A stretch of DNA of 64,000 bases from Oxalobacteraceae bacterium (GTDB lineage Bacteria; Pseudomonadota; Gammaproteobacteria; Burkholderiales; Burkholderiaceae_D): the NCBI GenBank assembly GCA_947374865.1, contig CANCDR010000002.1:124001-188000 (forward strand), written 5' to 3'. This document shows positions 26,301-35,019 of this stretch, one piece after another. The notes below the pieces were generated by a model. It saw only the letters and a program-made list of their open reading frames with translations, did not search any database and was not told the DNA's origin. Positions within the stretch are counted from its first letter, which is position 1; each line of letters opens with the position of its first letter. The position numbers and the translations under genes are program-made.

Positions 26301-26579
26301 ATGCAATATGAAAATGTGCAGATCGAAGTCGTCGCTCAAGGCAAAGGCCCACTGATCGTACTGCTGCCATCGCTGGGACGCACCGCAGTTGACTACGACA
26401 CGGTCGCCAAGGAACTGGTACAAGAAGGATTCAAAGTCTTACGATCAACGCCGCGTGGCATTGGTGACGCACGCCCCGGCGGACTTTGCCCCGGCGGACT
26501 TTTTCAGGGATGCACATCCTCCAGAAACCAGTCGGTGGGGATTTCGCGGCCTATTTTTCGCGCTAGTGCAGCTTTGTAA
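26301..26579 (+). pseudogene. alpha/beta-hydrolase N-terminal fragment
   Basis: The frame encodes a normal hydrolase start for about 56 residues (MQYENVQIEVVAQGKGPLIV, then LLPSLGRTAVDYDTVAKELV and STPRGIG, the oxyanion-loop and second-strand region). It then runs into unrelated sequence copied from the opposite-strand gene. The nucleophile elbow and all of the catalytic core are missing. The break is near 26465-26475, where a perfect 15-bp duplication (GCCCCGGCGGACTTT, 26473-26502) marks the junction with the cyclodeaminase-like gene. It is interpreted as the stump of a gene cut by insertion or deletion. Confidence 0.75.
26473..26502. repeat. perfect 15-bp tandem duplication at hydrolase/cyclodeaminase junction
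   Basis: GCCCCGGCGGACTTT occurs twice without a gap, immediately before the stop codon of the minus-strand cyclodeaminase-family gene (26504-26506). It lies where recognisable hydrolase homology ends, so it may be a scar of the event that joined the two segments. Confidence 0.7.
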
Positions 26580-27577
26580 ATAACGTAGCCTACTGCCGCA
26601 AACTGGATACCAAGGCCAGAACTGCCGCCGCTGCCACTGCCACCAAACACGGTGATTTGTTGGTCATTGCTGCGTCCTTCCACCTGCCCCACCATCATGG
26701 GACCGAGTTCGCGAATCTTGGCATCGAGCTCGGGACTGGCATCCGCGATCATTTTGGTCTCTGCTGGCGTGTGTCCCGGCATCATCCAGTGGGTCGATCT
26801 TTCTTTGGCGCGCACCGCCACCACATCACTTCGACGTAATGTCAACGCATCGAGCTCTCCGTTTTGCAAAGAATTCACATGCATTCCGGGTGCCAGCCAA
26901 TGACCATCAAACACCGGCTGCAGTGAGTTGGTGGCACAGACGACGATGTCCACATCACGGATCACGGCTTCGGGTCCACTCATGGGAATGACCGCGATGC
27001 CTAACTGCGCCGACATCTTTTCTGCAAACGCATGTCGATTCACTTTGTTGGGACTAAAAACCCGCACTTCTTCGATTGCACGCACCGCACATAAGGCCGT
27101 CAGCTGTGCGTCGGCCTGCCAGCCGGTGCCAACCATCCCGACCAGTTTGCTGTCAGGCCGAGACAAAAATTTGGCTGCCAGACCGCTGGTCGCACCGACC
27201 CGCATTTTCTGCAAATAGCCATCTTGCATGATGGCCAGCAGCTCGCCCGTTTCAATACTAAACAGCTGCACTAAACCCAAAAATTTGTTACCGGGTGCGC
27301 GCGGTATTTTTTCGCGCCGGGCACGGCCATCGACGACATGTTCACGAACGATATCCGAACTCAAGCGGATTGCGTGTACGCCAAATCTGGGCAGCGCACC
27401 ATCCATCGATTTAAACGAGTAATAATGCTCTTTATCGAGCGGCGAATAGGTATGCGATCTGGGCCGGTTTAAGGCCTTGCCATTAGCTAAATCGGAAAAC
27501 GCTAACTCCATCGCTGCAAGGCACTGGGGCATGTCCAGAATGGATTCGATTTCCTGATTATTCAGTATGATGGTCAT
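26504..27577 (-). CDS. ornithine cyclodeaminase/mu-crystallin family protein (copy 1)
   Basis: This encodes 357 residues of the OCD/mu-crystallin fold. The N-terminal substrate domain contains MDGALPRFGVHAIRLSSDIV and the loop GYLQKMRVGATSGLAAKFL. The Rossmann domain has the NAD(P)-binding motif KLVGMVGTGWQADAQLTAL, then VRVFSPNKVNRHAFAEKM. Members deaminate or reduce cyclic and linear amino-acid derivatives with NAD(P). The sequence alone does not give the substrate. The C-terminus carries a Gly/Ser-rich loop and ends DWFLEDVHP, matched by the second copy (DWFSETVHP). The two genes are separated by 57 nt and are likely co-transcribed. Confidence 0.85.
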   Translation of the reverse strand: MTIILNNQEIESILDMPQCLAAMELAFSDLANGKALNRPRSHTYSPLDKEHYYSFKSMDGALPRFGVHAIRLSSDIVREHVVDGRARREKIPRAPGNKFLGLVQLFSIETGELLAIMQDGYLQKMRVGATSGLAAKFLSRPDSKLVGMVGTGWQADAQLTALCAVRAIEEVRVFSPNKVNRHAFAEKMSAQLGIAVIPMSGPEAVIRDVDIVVCATNSLQPVFDGHWLAPGMHVNSLQNGELDALTLRRSDVVAVRAKERSTHWMMPGHTPAETKMIADASPELDAKIRELGPMMVGQVEGRSNDQQITVFGGSGSGGSSGLGIQFAAVGYVIYKAALARKIGREIPTDWFLEDVHP

Positions 27578-27634
27578 AGTGCCTTTGTTGGTTTCATTAC
27601 CGATGAAGTGGCAATGCGAGGAAAATTCAAACTA

Positions 27635-28708
27635 TCAAGGATGTACCGTTTCCGAGAACCAGTCGTCAGGCAGCTCGTGGCCCAATCCGGCGGCACGCGC
27701 TTTGTCTAACACCAGCGCGCCAGCGGCAGCAAACTGCAAGCCTATACCAACGTTATTAACAAAACAGGTGATATCGTCAGGACTGGTCCGCCCAATAGCA
27801 CGGCCGGCGACTACCTGCGCGAGATCGGGATAGTCGGCAAATTTATCGCCCAACTTACTCCACCAGCCGTTTTTTGGTCCCGCGTAGATATTCGGCGTGC
27901 CTTCCATGATGTTGTCGTAGTGTTTAGGCTGGGCGGTGACGTGCATGACCACCCGATCGCAGCCATCGATCACTTCTTGGTCGACTTCCTGCGCCTTGAT
28001 GCAGCTCACGTGCACGCCAGGTTTGAGCCATGCCGGCTCCAAAACACGCACCATTGACGAGGTTGCCGACATGATGACGTCGGCGCCATTGACGCATTCT
28101 TCGGCATTGTCGATGTTGTGGAAGTTGACTGTCGGGTGACGCAACTTCGCTTCTGCGATGAACGCATCCCGGCTTGCAGAGCGTGGACTAAATACCCGTA
28201 TATCGCTAAAAGGTCGAACGGCGAGCGCGGCCATGACCTGCCCGCCTGCCTGCCAGCCGCTGCCGATGAGCGCCAAGGTGCGGGCATTCGCGCGCGCCAG
28301 ATGATTGAGTGCGATCCCATTTGCTGCGCCAACGCGCAGACGTTGCATGGCGCCGTCTGGGAAGATTGCCAGCAAAGCGCCGGTCTCGCTACTAAATAGG
28401 AACACCAAGCCGACCCAACGCCCGTTTGCCTTGGGCTCTTTGACGCGCCGTGGTTTTCCGGCGATCACCGGGTGGGTAATAATGTCGGAGTTAATGCGCA
28501 AAGCCTGCACACGGCGGCGTGGCCATGCGCCACCCATTTGTTTGAAGCCGTAGTAAGCGCCTTCTTCCGTCGATGGGGATAGATTATCGATACGCGGTAC
28601 CAGCAGCGCTTGACCGACAGCATAATCACGATACATTTCTTCGAGCACACCAATACATTCTGGCATGGTGAGTAATTGATCGATATCTTCGTTACTTAAT
28701 ACGTGCAT
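27635..28708 (-). CDS. ornithine cyclodeaminase/mu-crystallin family protein (copy 2)
   Basis: This 357-residue paralogue is identical in length to copy 1 and shares its architecture, though the sequence has diverged clearly. Motifs are MQRLRVGAANGIALNHLARA for the substrate loop and TLALIGSGWQAGGQVMAALA, then IRVFSPRSASRDAFIAEAKL for the dinucleotide site. GADVIMSATSSMVRVLEPAW follows. Equal length, shared ends and tandem placement suggest gene duplication with specialisation, or a two-subunit or two-step enzyme. A binding-protein gene upstream on the same strand suggests that the pathway uses an imported compound. Confidence 0.85.
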   Translation of the reverse strand: MHVLSNEDIDQLLTMPECIGVLEEMYRDYAVGQALLVPRIDNLSPSTEEGAYYGFKQMGGAWPRRRVQALRINSDIITHPVIAGKPRRVKEPKANGRWVGLVFLFSSETGALLAIFPDGAMQRLRVGAANGIALNHLARANARTLALIGSGWQAGGQVMAALAVRPFSDIRVFSPRSASRDAFIAEAKLRHPTVNFHNIDNAEECVNGADVIMSATSSMVRVLEPAWLKPGVHVSCIKAQEVDQEVIDGCDRVVMHVTAQPKHYDNIMEGTPNIYAGPKNGWWSKLGDKFADYPDLAQVVAGRAIGRTSPDDITCFVNNVGIGLQFAAAGALVLDKARAAGLGHELPDDWFSETVHP

Positions 28709-28781
28709 GAATCGTCTCCTGTTTCGGATGTGCTGCGGGAATGCAGTAAGCGCCGATTTTATTAAAATGATAGATGCGCAA

Positions 28782-28808
28782 GGTTTAACTAGTCCGACTA
28801 GCTTTACC
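28782..28808. promoter_or_regulatory. 27-nt dyad, candidate operator
   Basis: CTAGTC-C-GACTAG (28789-28801) is a perfect 6-bp palindrome. It extends imperfectly to GGTttAa on the left and cTttACC on the right. It sits in the 138-nt gap between the binding-protein gene and the second cyclodeaminase-like gene, about 80 nt before the latter's start. It could bind a dimeric regulator; no regulator gene is adjacent. Confidence 0.4.
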
Positions 28809-28846
28809 GAATACGCAAACCTTTTTACTCCATCATATTACAGAAC

Positions 28847-29899
28847 TCATCGTGCATTTTTGGTGATGATTTCTTCATACGTTTTTAGCCATTGATCACC
28901 CAAATCGAGTGTTTGTACTGGGTCGATGAATTTGAGTGGTAAATTTTTCAGAGGCACATCAATCTTATTACTTGTCGGGATCACTGAACGGTCCGCCAGA
29001 ATTTTTTGTCCCTCATTGAGGACGAAGTCGTAAAACAGGATTGCCGCATACGGATGCGGCGCTTTTTTCAGCATGCCAATCCCTTTAAACGATGCAACGG
29101 TCGGCTCCAAGGTGAACCAGTCGACTGGCGCGCCCTTTTGCTTTAAGGGATCCAGCGTGTAGTTATAAATGGATAAGCCCAGTGGAATTTCTCCGGAACC
29201 AACAAGATTGACGAGTAGCGTATGACCTTTGCGTACCGTAATACCATTTTTAGCGACGATATCTTTAAATAATTTGGTTCCCTTTTCTTGTCCCAGTCCT
29301 TGTATGAGCGTGGCAAACCATGGGTAGTCGTCGGCTTCTACCGCTAGCCGGCCTTTCCATCGAGGGTCGAGCAAGTCCTGATAGGTTTTCGGTAAGTCAT
29401 CCTTGCTCATCTTTTGCGTATTGTAGGCCTGGACATACACGTCCATCGAGGTGCCGACCCATTCTCCGTGACCAACGATTGCCTGCGGCATTAAGTCACT
29501 GAAATACGGCGATTTGACGCGCTGCAGCAGTTTTTCTCTATGCAACGCCTCCATGCCCATGGATTCGTTGCCAACGAGATCAACCTCAAATCGTCCGGCG
29601 CGAGCCTCCGTAATCACTCTCTGCAAAACGTTTTCACCGCTCGATTTCCACGTTTTGACTTTGATCCCATATTTTTTCGTAAATGCCTCGACCACCGGCA
29701 TTAAGTCGCGCGCGCTAAAGTACATCGACAGTTCGCCTTCGGCTAGCGCCCTAGCAACCAAAATTTGCTGTCGATCGGGTTTGTCATATAAGGCAATCTC
29801 TGCGTTACGCAGAGTCGGCTTGGGAGATTGGGCAAAAACAGGCAACATGATGCTTAGCATTAAAAGGCAGCAAATCTGTTTAAAACGACGATTCATCAT
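28847..29899 (-). CDS. ABC transporter periplasmic substrate-binding protein (iron(III)/spermidine type fold)
   Basis: The protein has 350 residues with a signal peptide (CCLLMLSIMLPVFAQS). The body follows the extracellular solute-binding family seen for Fe(III) and small organic ligands (ELSMYFSARDLMPVVEAFTK, then RVITEARAGRFEVDLVGNES, and LPKTYQDLLDPRWKGRLAVE). The ligand cannot be fixed from sequence. No permease or ATPase gene lies nearby, so it is an orphan that must share a membrane complex encoded elsewhere, or act in sensing. It is upstream of, and co-oriented with, the two cyclodeaminase-like genes. Confidence 0.85.
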   Translation of the reverse strand: MMNRRFKQICCLLMLSIMLPVFAQSPKPTLRNAEIALYDKPDRQQILVARALAEGELSMYFSARDLMPVVEAFTKKYGIKVKTWKSSGENVLQRVITEARAGRFEVDLVGNESMGMEALHREKLLQRVKSPYFSDLMPQAIVGHGEWVGTSMDVYVQAYNTQKMSKDDLPKTYQDLLDPRWKGRLAVEADDYPWFATLIQGLGQEKGTKLFKDIVAKNGITVRKGHTLLVNLVGSGEIPLGLSIYNYTLDPLKQKGAPVDWFTLEPTVASFKGIGMLKKAPHPYAAILFYDFVLNEGQKILADRSVIPTSNKIDVPLKNLPLKFIDPVQTLDLGDQWLKTYEEIITKNAR

Positions 29900-30031
29900 T
29901 CTGGCTCCTAGCGCGCTATGACTTCATCCCAACAAAGAATTCCCATGATTAGCTCTTCAGAAAAAGTAGATTGTACCTATGCTAAAGTTATGCACAATAA
30001 AGCAAAAGTCGTGGATGTCCCAGAGTTTTGA

Positions 30032-30553
30032 TCGATAGGAGGAATTGTCGCCTTAGCGATGTGGCGTCAGGCACCTGAGCGCATCGTCGCCCTCGGCCTG
30101 TGCGGCACCAATCCGGGCGCCGATACCATGGAAAGAAAAAATGCCCGTGCTAGCCAATTAGCCATCGTCGATTTCGATGGTTTGCAGGCGCTAGCAGAAC
30201 AGCGACTGGCACCCGCCTATTTCGCCGCTGACAGCGCGCAACGAGCCCAATTAACACACACCGTCACGCAGATGACGCTCGACGCCGGCAAAGCCAGACT
30301 CACTGCACAATTTTCCGCGCTCAGTTCACGCACGGACTCCTGGCCCACTCTGCCAACGATTACGGTTCCGACACTGGTGATATTTGGCGCCAACGACATG
30401 GTTTGTCCGCCCCAGGATCAACAACGCATGGCAGTGCAGATTCCGCGCGCCTGTGTGCATGAAATCCCCCAGGCTGGCCACTTAGCCCCGCTGGAGCAAG
30501 CCAACAGCACAGCCGTGCTGATACGCGAATGGCTTCATCTCCTCCAAGATTAG
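30032..30553 (+). pseudogene. alpha/beta-hydrolase C-terminal fragment
   Basis: The reading frame opens directly after a stop (TGA 30029-30031) with SIGGIVALAMWRQAPERIVA, which is the second half of a GxSxG nucleophile elbow and its following helix. It continues through the lid region to the catalytic aspartate (PTLVIFGANDMVCPPQDQQR) and histidine (IPQAGHLAPLEQ). The N-terminal third, including the oxyanion strand, is absent. Translation from ATG 30059 would give a 164-residue protein without the serine. It is therefore interpreted as a broken gene. It may or may not be the partner of the fragment at 26301. Confidence 0.75.
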
Positions 30554-30563
30554 CAAGAATTCA

Positions 30564-30649
30564 GAACGGTGGGCGTGCACCGCGTGTGCACAAAAAACTG
30601 TGCTCACTCTACAAACCATGATGAACGGTGGGTGTGCACCGCTTGTGCA
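30564..30649. repeat. two 27-nt direct repeats, 59-nt period
   Basis: Copies at 30564-30590 and 30623-30649 share GAACGGTGGG-C/T-GTGCACCGC-G/T-TGTGCA with two differences. They lie between the hydrolase fragment and the toxin gene. Each contains the near-palindrome GTGCACCGCGTGTGCAC. Function is unknown; they could be relics of a duplicated end of a mobile segment. Confidence 0.65.
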
Positions 30650-30760
30650 ATACATCTGCGGTCGAAAAAACTATTCACTCCTAATGCGTTGATGTAAAAA
30701 TGAGTCAGTGCTAAATTAAATTAACTTGAAACTCGAAACGCCACGCTATACACTTTTAGC

Positions 30761-31033
30761 ATGATCAAATCATTCGGGCACAAAGGCTTGCAAGCATTCT
30801 TTGAGAAGGGTAGTGAGGCTGGCATTCAGCCAAGCCATGCCTCCAGACTCAAACGGCAATTGACGAGACTTGAAGAAGCCAAGTTAGCAGAAGATATGAA
30901 CACCCCCGGCTGGGGCTTACATCCATTGCATGGCGACTTGGTGCATCATTATTCAGTCACCGTGAACGGAAACTGGCGCTTAACTTTTAAGTTTGATAAT
31001 GGCGATGCCGTGCTGGTTGATTACCAGGACTAA
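30761..31033 (+). CDS. higB: HigB-like type II toxin (RelE/ParE superfamily)
   Basis: This 90-residue protein fits the HigB/killer-protein family of ribosome-dependent mRNA endonucleases. It shows KSFGHKGLQAFFEKGSEAGI at the N-terminus and LHPLHGDLVHHYSVTVNGNW, then RLTFKFDNGDAVLVDYQD at the C-terminus. Toxin-first order with the antitoxin 17 nt downstream is the hallmark of higBA. The expected RNase would act on translated mRNA when the antitoxin is lost. It lies in an accessory pocket next to tRNA genes. Confidence 0.88.
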   Translation: MIKSFGHKGLQAFFEKGSEAGIQPSHASRLKRQLTRLEEAKLAEDMNTPGWGLHPLHGDLVHHYSVTVNGNWRLTFKFDNGDAVLVDYQD

Positions 31034-31050
31034 CACTAAGAGAGATAAAT

Positions 31051-31368
31051 ATGAGCAGAATGCATAATCCACCCCACCCAGGGGAAACCCTACGCGAAGA
31101 CGTCTTGCCAGCGCTTGGTGTAAGCGTCACGCAAGCCGCCGAGCAACTCGGCGTTACCCGCGCGGCCTTGTCACGCGTACTGAATGGTCGCGCCGCAATT
31201 TCGCCAGTCATGGCCTTACGGCTCGAATCTTGGTTAGGTGTTGAACGTGGTGGACGGGCTGACCTGTGGATCGCAGAACAGGCCGCTTACGATCTTTGGC
31301 AGGCGAGGAAAGCAGGAGCGCCGAAAGTAAAGCGTGCCGTAAATCGTGATTTGTTAAAGGCTGCCTGA
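31051..31368 (+). CDS. higA: HigA-like antitoxin (XRE helix-turn-helix)
   Basis: This 105-residue protein has an XRE-type helix-turn-helix in the HigA pattern (HPGETLREDVLPALGVSVTQ, then AAEQLGVTRAALSRVLNGRA and MALRLESWLG). HigA neutralises HigB by direct binding and represses the shared promoter. It is translated right after higB in the same operon. The usual C-terminal basic tail is present. Confidence 0.9.
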   Translation: MSRMHNPPHPGETLREDVLPALGVSVTQAAEQLGVTRAALSRVLNGRAAISPVMALRLESWLGVERGGRADLWIAEQAAYDLWQARKAGAPKVKRAVNRDLLKAA

Positions 31369-31446
31369 TTTAAAGGCTTTAAATAAGCCATACTGAGCTA
31401 CCCGCGCGCCTGTGCGGAAAAGATGGCCAAATGACCAGAGTTTGAT

Positions 31447-31523
<77 letters not shown>

Positions 31524-31540
31524 GAAGAAGGTTTTTGACA

Positions 31541-31575
31541 ATAAAAAAAGGGTTAGCGATTAAGCTAACCCTTTT
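31541..31575 (-). terminator. intrinsic terminator between the two tRNA genes
   Basis: AAAAGGGTTAGC (31546-31557) pairs perfectly with GCTAACCCTTTT (31564-31575) around a 6-nt loop. Read on the minus strand the stem is followed by a run of seven T. It should end transcripts of tRNA-Pro before tRNA-Arg, so the downstream tRNA would need its own promoter or read-through. Confidence 0.85.
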
Positions 31576-31582
31576 GCAATAC

Positions 31583-31659
31583 TGGTCGGAGTACAAGGAT
31601 TCGAACCTTGGACCCCCTGGTCCCAAACCAGGTGCGCTACCGGGCTGCGCTACACTCCG
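31583..31659 (-). tRNA. tRNA-Pro (anticodon TGG)
   Basis: A 77-nt minus-strand tRNA with acceptor CGGAGTG/TACTCCG, anticodon stem CCTGG/CCAGG with loop TTTGGGA (anticodon TGG), T-arm GTTCGAATC and encoded CCA. It reads CCA/CCG proline codons. It lies 65 nt after the pseudouridine synthase gene. Confidence 0.97.
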
Positions 31660-31723
31660 AGAGCCAAGACTATAGCGAATATGGCCCGAGTCGTCAATGA
31701 TTAATTCACAAACCGCTGTTCAT

Positions 31724-32659
31724 TCAGTCTGACAGCGGCAGGGGAAAAGCCAGGTTCCGCTCGCTCTCGAAGCGACGCTCGAGCCCGTTGAGTGGATCAA
31801 CAAAAGTAATCTGCTTGGCCAATAGCTGCAGGGGCCGGGAAACATCGTCCTGCTTACACGGCAAAGCGTGCGGATAAAAGTCATCATTCAAGATCGGCAT
31901 GCCGAGCGCCGCCATGTGCACCCGTAATTGATGCTGCCGTCCGGTGTGCGGGCGCAGCGCGTACAGGCCAAGGCCGTTGTGTTGTTCGAGTAGGGCGATC
32001 TCGGTTTCAGCGTTGGTCGGACCAGCACACTCCGCCATACGAAAAAAAGGTTCGCCCTTCTCGATGCGGCTATGGCGAGTAAGCGGCAATACCAGGCTAG
32101 GAACGACGGGCGCCAAGGCATGATAAAGCTTGCGCATGGCGCGCTGCTGGAACATCGACTGGTAAAGCCCACGCGTAGCTGGATTATGCGAAAAAATGAC
32201 GACGCCGGCGGTTTCTCGATCCAGCCGGTGGATCGGTACCAGATCGCTCAGGCCGGTACTGTGCTTGAGCCGCACCAGCAGCGTCTCCTTGACAAAGCGA
32301 CCTCCCGGCGTCACCGGTAAAAAATGCGGCTTGTCCGCCACCAGCACATGCGCATCCTGATACAAAATCGAGGCAGCAAACGGAATCGGCGTTTCGTGGG
32401 CAATTTCACGGTAATAAAACATGCAGTGACCACGACGGTAGGCAGACGCAGGCAGGATCTCCGACCCATCGGCAAACCGGACTTCGCCACGCTGCATGCG
32501 GTCGATCCATGTGGCGGCATCGACATGGCGGAAGTGTTCGGTCAGAAAACCCAACATGTCTGGCCACGACCCTGGTGGCAGCCACAGATAACTCGGCGCG
32601 ACCCCGTCACGAATCGGCAGCGGCGCGAGCATTCGGCCTGGCGAAACAGGCGCACTCAT
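31724..32659 (-). CDS. RluA-family pseudouridine synthase
   Basis: This 311-residue protein carries the RluA catalytic motif with its aspartate, VPIHRLDRETAGVVIFSHNP (about residues 146-165). It also has DAHVLVADKPHFLPVTPGGR and the late motif YALRPHTGRQHQLRVHMAAL, then GMPILNDDFYPH. These enzymes isomerise uridine in rRNA or tRNA. The exact target cannot be read from sequence. The N-terminal 90 residues are not a typical S4 domain. It lies downstream of glmM in the same direction. Confidence 0.88.
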   Translation of the reverse strand: MSAPVSPGRMLAPLPIRDGVAPSYLWLPPGSWPDMLGFLTEHFRHVDAATWIDRMQRGEVRFADGSEILPASAYRRGHCMFYYREIAHETPIPFAASILYQDAHVLVADKPHFLPVTPGGRFVKETLLVRLKHSTGLSDLVPIHRLDRETAGVVIFSHNPATRGLYQSMFQQRAMRKLYHALAPVVPSLVLPLTRHSRIEKGEPFFRMAECAGPTNAETEIALLEQHNGLGLYALRPHTGRQHQLRVHMAALGMPILNDDFYPHALPCKQDDVSRPLQLLAKQITFVDPLNGLERRFESERNLAFPLPLSD

Positions 32660-32697
32660 ACCGCTTGGTCATTCAGTAATGTGCACTGCCCCTGCAT

Positions 32698-34035
32698 CTA
32701 GTGAGTCAGATGATCTGCAATCCGGCGCGCCGACTGTTCCGCCAGCACGGCATCGTGCGCCTCGACCATCACGCGGATCAGCGGTTCGGTACCAGAAGGC
32801 CGGATTAATACCCGACCCGTTGCGCCGAGCTGCGACTCCACAGCCTGCATCTCTGCCACCATGGCCAGATTATCCTGCCACCTGGTGCCGGGCGCGACTT
32901 TGACGTTGATCAGCGTTTGTGGATACAGCGTCACTGCCCGGGTGGCGTCGGCCAAGCTTTGACCGCTGCGCTTTAATCCCGACAAGACCTGCAAGGCCGA
33001 GACAATGCCGTCGCCCGTCGTGTGCTTATCCAGACACAGCAGATGGCCGGAACCCTCGCCACCAAACAGCCAGCCGCGCTCGCTCAACTGCTCCAGTACA
33101 TAGCGGTCACCCACTTTGGCGCGCACAAATGGCAGCTGCAGTTCTTTAAAGGCGACTTCGACTGCCATATTCGTCATCAGCGTGCCGACCACACCATCGA
33201 CCTTACTCACGGCCAGGCGGTCCATCACCATGACGTACAATAATTCATCACCGTTATACAGCCGGCCGGCGGCATCGACCATCAACAGCCGGTCGGCATC
33301 ACCATCGAGCGCAATCCCCAGATCAGCGCCATGTTCGACGACAGCAGCGATGAGAGCCTTAGGTGCGGTCGCGCCAAAGCCATCGTTAATGTTGAAGCCA
33401 TTGGGCTGATTACCGATCGCGATGACTTCCGCGCCGAGCTCATGGAAGACGTCCGGCGCGATGTGATAGGCCGCGCCGTGTGCGCAATCGACCACGATGC
33501 GCATACCGCGCAGGTCGAGTTCGTTGGGGAAGGTACTTTTACAAAATTCAATATAGCGTCCGCGCGCATCGTCAAGGCGCTTGGCCTTGCCGAGCTTGTC
33601 AGAACTCACGCACAGCATGGGCTGTTCGAGCGCGGCTTCAATCGCTTCTTCCACCGCGTCCGGCAGCTTATTGCCGTGGCTGGAAAAAAACTTGATGCCA
33701 TTATCCTGATACGGATTATGCGAGGCCGAGATCACCACGCCCGCCGAGAGCCGCAAGGCGCGCGTCAGATACGCCACCGCCGGGGTGGGAATCGGCCCGG
33801 CCAGCATCACGTCCACGCCCGCGGCGGCAAAGCCGGCTTCCAGTGCCGCTTCGAGCATATAGCCGGAGATCCGCGTATCTTTACCGATCAAGACCACCGG
33901 CTTGGTGCCGCCACTGGCGTCGCCCGCCAGGACTTTACCCGCCGCATAGCCGAGCCGCATGACGAAGTCGGGGGTAATCGGGCTTGTGCCAACCGTGCCA
34001 CGAATGCCATCGGTACCAAAATATTGTCGCGCCAT
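32698..34035 (-). CDS. glmM: phosphoglucosamine mutase GlmM
   Basis: The protein has 445 residues from ATG 34035 ([20 protein letters not shown]); upstream in-frame codons overlap folP. The active-site phosphoserine lies in [20 protein letters not shown]. The metal loop is [15 protein letters not shown], and the sugar-binding [18 protein letters not shown] and C-terminal phosphate loop [15 protein letters not shown] are intact. It converts glucosamine-6-phosphate to glucosamine-1-phosphate for UDP-GlcNAc, peptidoglycan and LPS. It lies 4 nt after folP, the classic ftsH-folP-glmM order. Confidence 0.97.
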   Translation of the reverse strand: MARQYFGTDGIRGTVGTSPITPDFVMRLGYAAGKVLAGDASGGTKPVVLIGKDTRISGYMLEAALEAGFAAAGVDVMLAGPIPTPAVAYLTRALRLSAGVVISASHNPYQDNGIKFFSSHGNKLPDAVEEAIEAALEQPMLCVSSDKLGKAKRLDDARGRYIEFCKSTFPNELDLRGMRIVVDCAHGAAYHIAPDVFHELGAEVIAIGNQPNGFNINDGFGATAPKALIAAVVEHGADLGIALDGDADRLLMVDAAGRLYNGDELLYVMVMDRLAVSKVDGVVGTLMTNMAVEVAFKELQLPFVRAKVGDRYVLEQLSERGWLFGGEGSGHLLCLDKHTTGDGIVSALQVLSGLKRSGQSLADATRAVTLYPQTLINVKVAPGTRWQDNLAMVAEMQAVESQLGATGRVLIRPSGTEPLIRVMVEAHDAVLAEQSARRIADHLTH

Positions 34036-34039
34036 GTGT

Positions 34040-34903
34040 CTATTCTCCTGACGAATGTAATTGTCGCGCGGCCTGCCATACCTTGAGCGCATCGACGGTC
34101 TCTGCCACATCGTGTACCCGAATGATGCGTGCGCCCTGCTCTGCTGCGACCAAGGCCGCTGCCAGACTGCCGGCGAGTCGTCCTTCGACAGGTTTGCCGG
34201 TCAGCGCACCGATCATGGTTTTACGGGACAGGCCGGCTAATACCGGCAAACCCAGCGCCTGCTGAAAATGACGCAGATTCTGCAGCAGTGCCAGATTTTG
34301 CGGCAAGGTTTTACCAAAGCCAAATCCGGGATCGATGCACAGCCGCCGTTGGGCGATGCCGGCCAGACTGCATTCAGCCACGCGCGCCTTAAAATACTGT
34401 GTGAGTTCTGTCACCACATCCTCATACTGCGGATGATGTTGCATGCTGCGCGGTTCACCCAGCATGTGCATGATACATAAAGCCACCTCGCTGTCACTGA
34501 CGGCGGCCAAAGCACCCTCAGCACGAAAGCCGTTGATGTCATTGATCATATCCGCGCCGGCGGCGATGGCTTCGCGCATGACCAGCGGCTTGCAGGTATC
34601 GACCGATAGTGGCTTGCCGCAGTCACGCAGGGCATATAGCACCGGCATGACGCGTTCCAGTTCTTCTTCATCCGACAGGGGGAGTGCGCCGGGACGACTC
34701 GATTCACCGCCAATGTCGATGATATCAACGCCTTCGGCCATCATCTGCTCGGCATGAGAAATAGCGCTATCGAGCGTAGGGAATTTTCCGCCGTCAGAAA
34801 ACGAATCCGGGGTCAGATTGAGGATGCCCATGACCAGCGGTGGGTGCGCCGGATCGAGTGAAAAACGGAACCGGCCAAACAAAAGATGCGGATGCTTCGT
34901 CAT
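34040..34903 (-). CDS. folP: dihydropteroate synthase FolP
   Basis: This 287-residue TIM-barrel enzyme shows the pterin-binding signatures [20 protein letters not shown] and [20 protein letters not shown], as well as [20 protein letters not shown]. It condenses p-aminobenzoate with the dihydropterin pyrophosphate in folate synthesis and is the sulfonamide target. A GGAAG site lies 8 nt before the start. An intrinsic terminator ends only about 12 nt upstream of the start codon, between ftsH and folP. Confidence 0.96.
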   Translation of the reverse strand: MTKHPHLLFGRFRFSLDPAHPPLVMGILNLTPDSFSDGGKFPTLDSAISHAEQMMAEGVDIIDIGGESSRPGALPLSDEEELERVMPVLYALRDCGKPLSVDTCKPLVMREAIAAGADMINDINGFRAEGALAAVSDSEVALCIMHMLGEPRSMQHHPQYEDVVTELTQYFKARVAECSLAGIAQRRLCIDPGFGFGKTLPQNLALLQNLRHFQQALGLPVLAGLSRKTMIGALTGKPVEGRLAGSLAAALVAAEQGARIIRVHDVAETVDALKVWQAARQLHSSGE

Positions 34904-34914
34904 GCGCGACTTCC

Positions 34915-34947
34915 ATAAAAAAAGAGTGGAGATTACTCCCCACTCTT
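34915..34947 (-). terminator. intrinsic terminator/attenuator between ftsH and folP
   Basis: On the minus strand AAGAGTGG pairs with CCACTCTT around a 10-nt loop and is followed by a run of seven T. The T-run ends about a dozen bases before the folP start, leaving little room for a separate promoter. It probably sets a partial stop between ftsH and folP-glmM. Confidence 0.75.
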
Positions 34948-35019
34948 CATGTCGATCGATTTACCCATACCCATTTGCCAATGAGGACAAGGCAAACCGC
35001 AATGCGATGTCGCCTGTAC

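Noticed and set aside
26301-30553. The two hydrolase fragments as halves of one gene
   Set aside because: Not adopted as fact: about 50 codons are missing and the loop styles suggest different subfamilies; it is kept only as one of two explanations.
33331-34086. 251-codon plus-strand frame opposite glmM
   Set aside because: It is a shadow of the clearly conserved glmM gene on the other strand.
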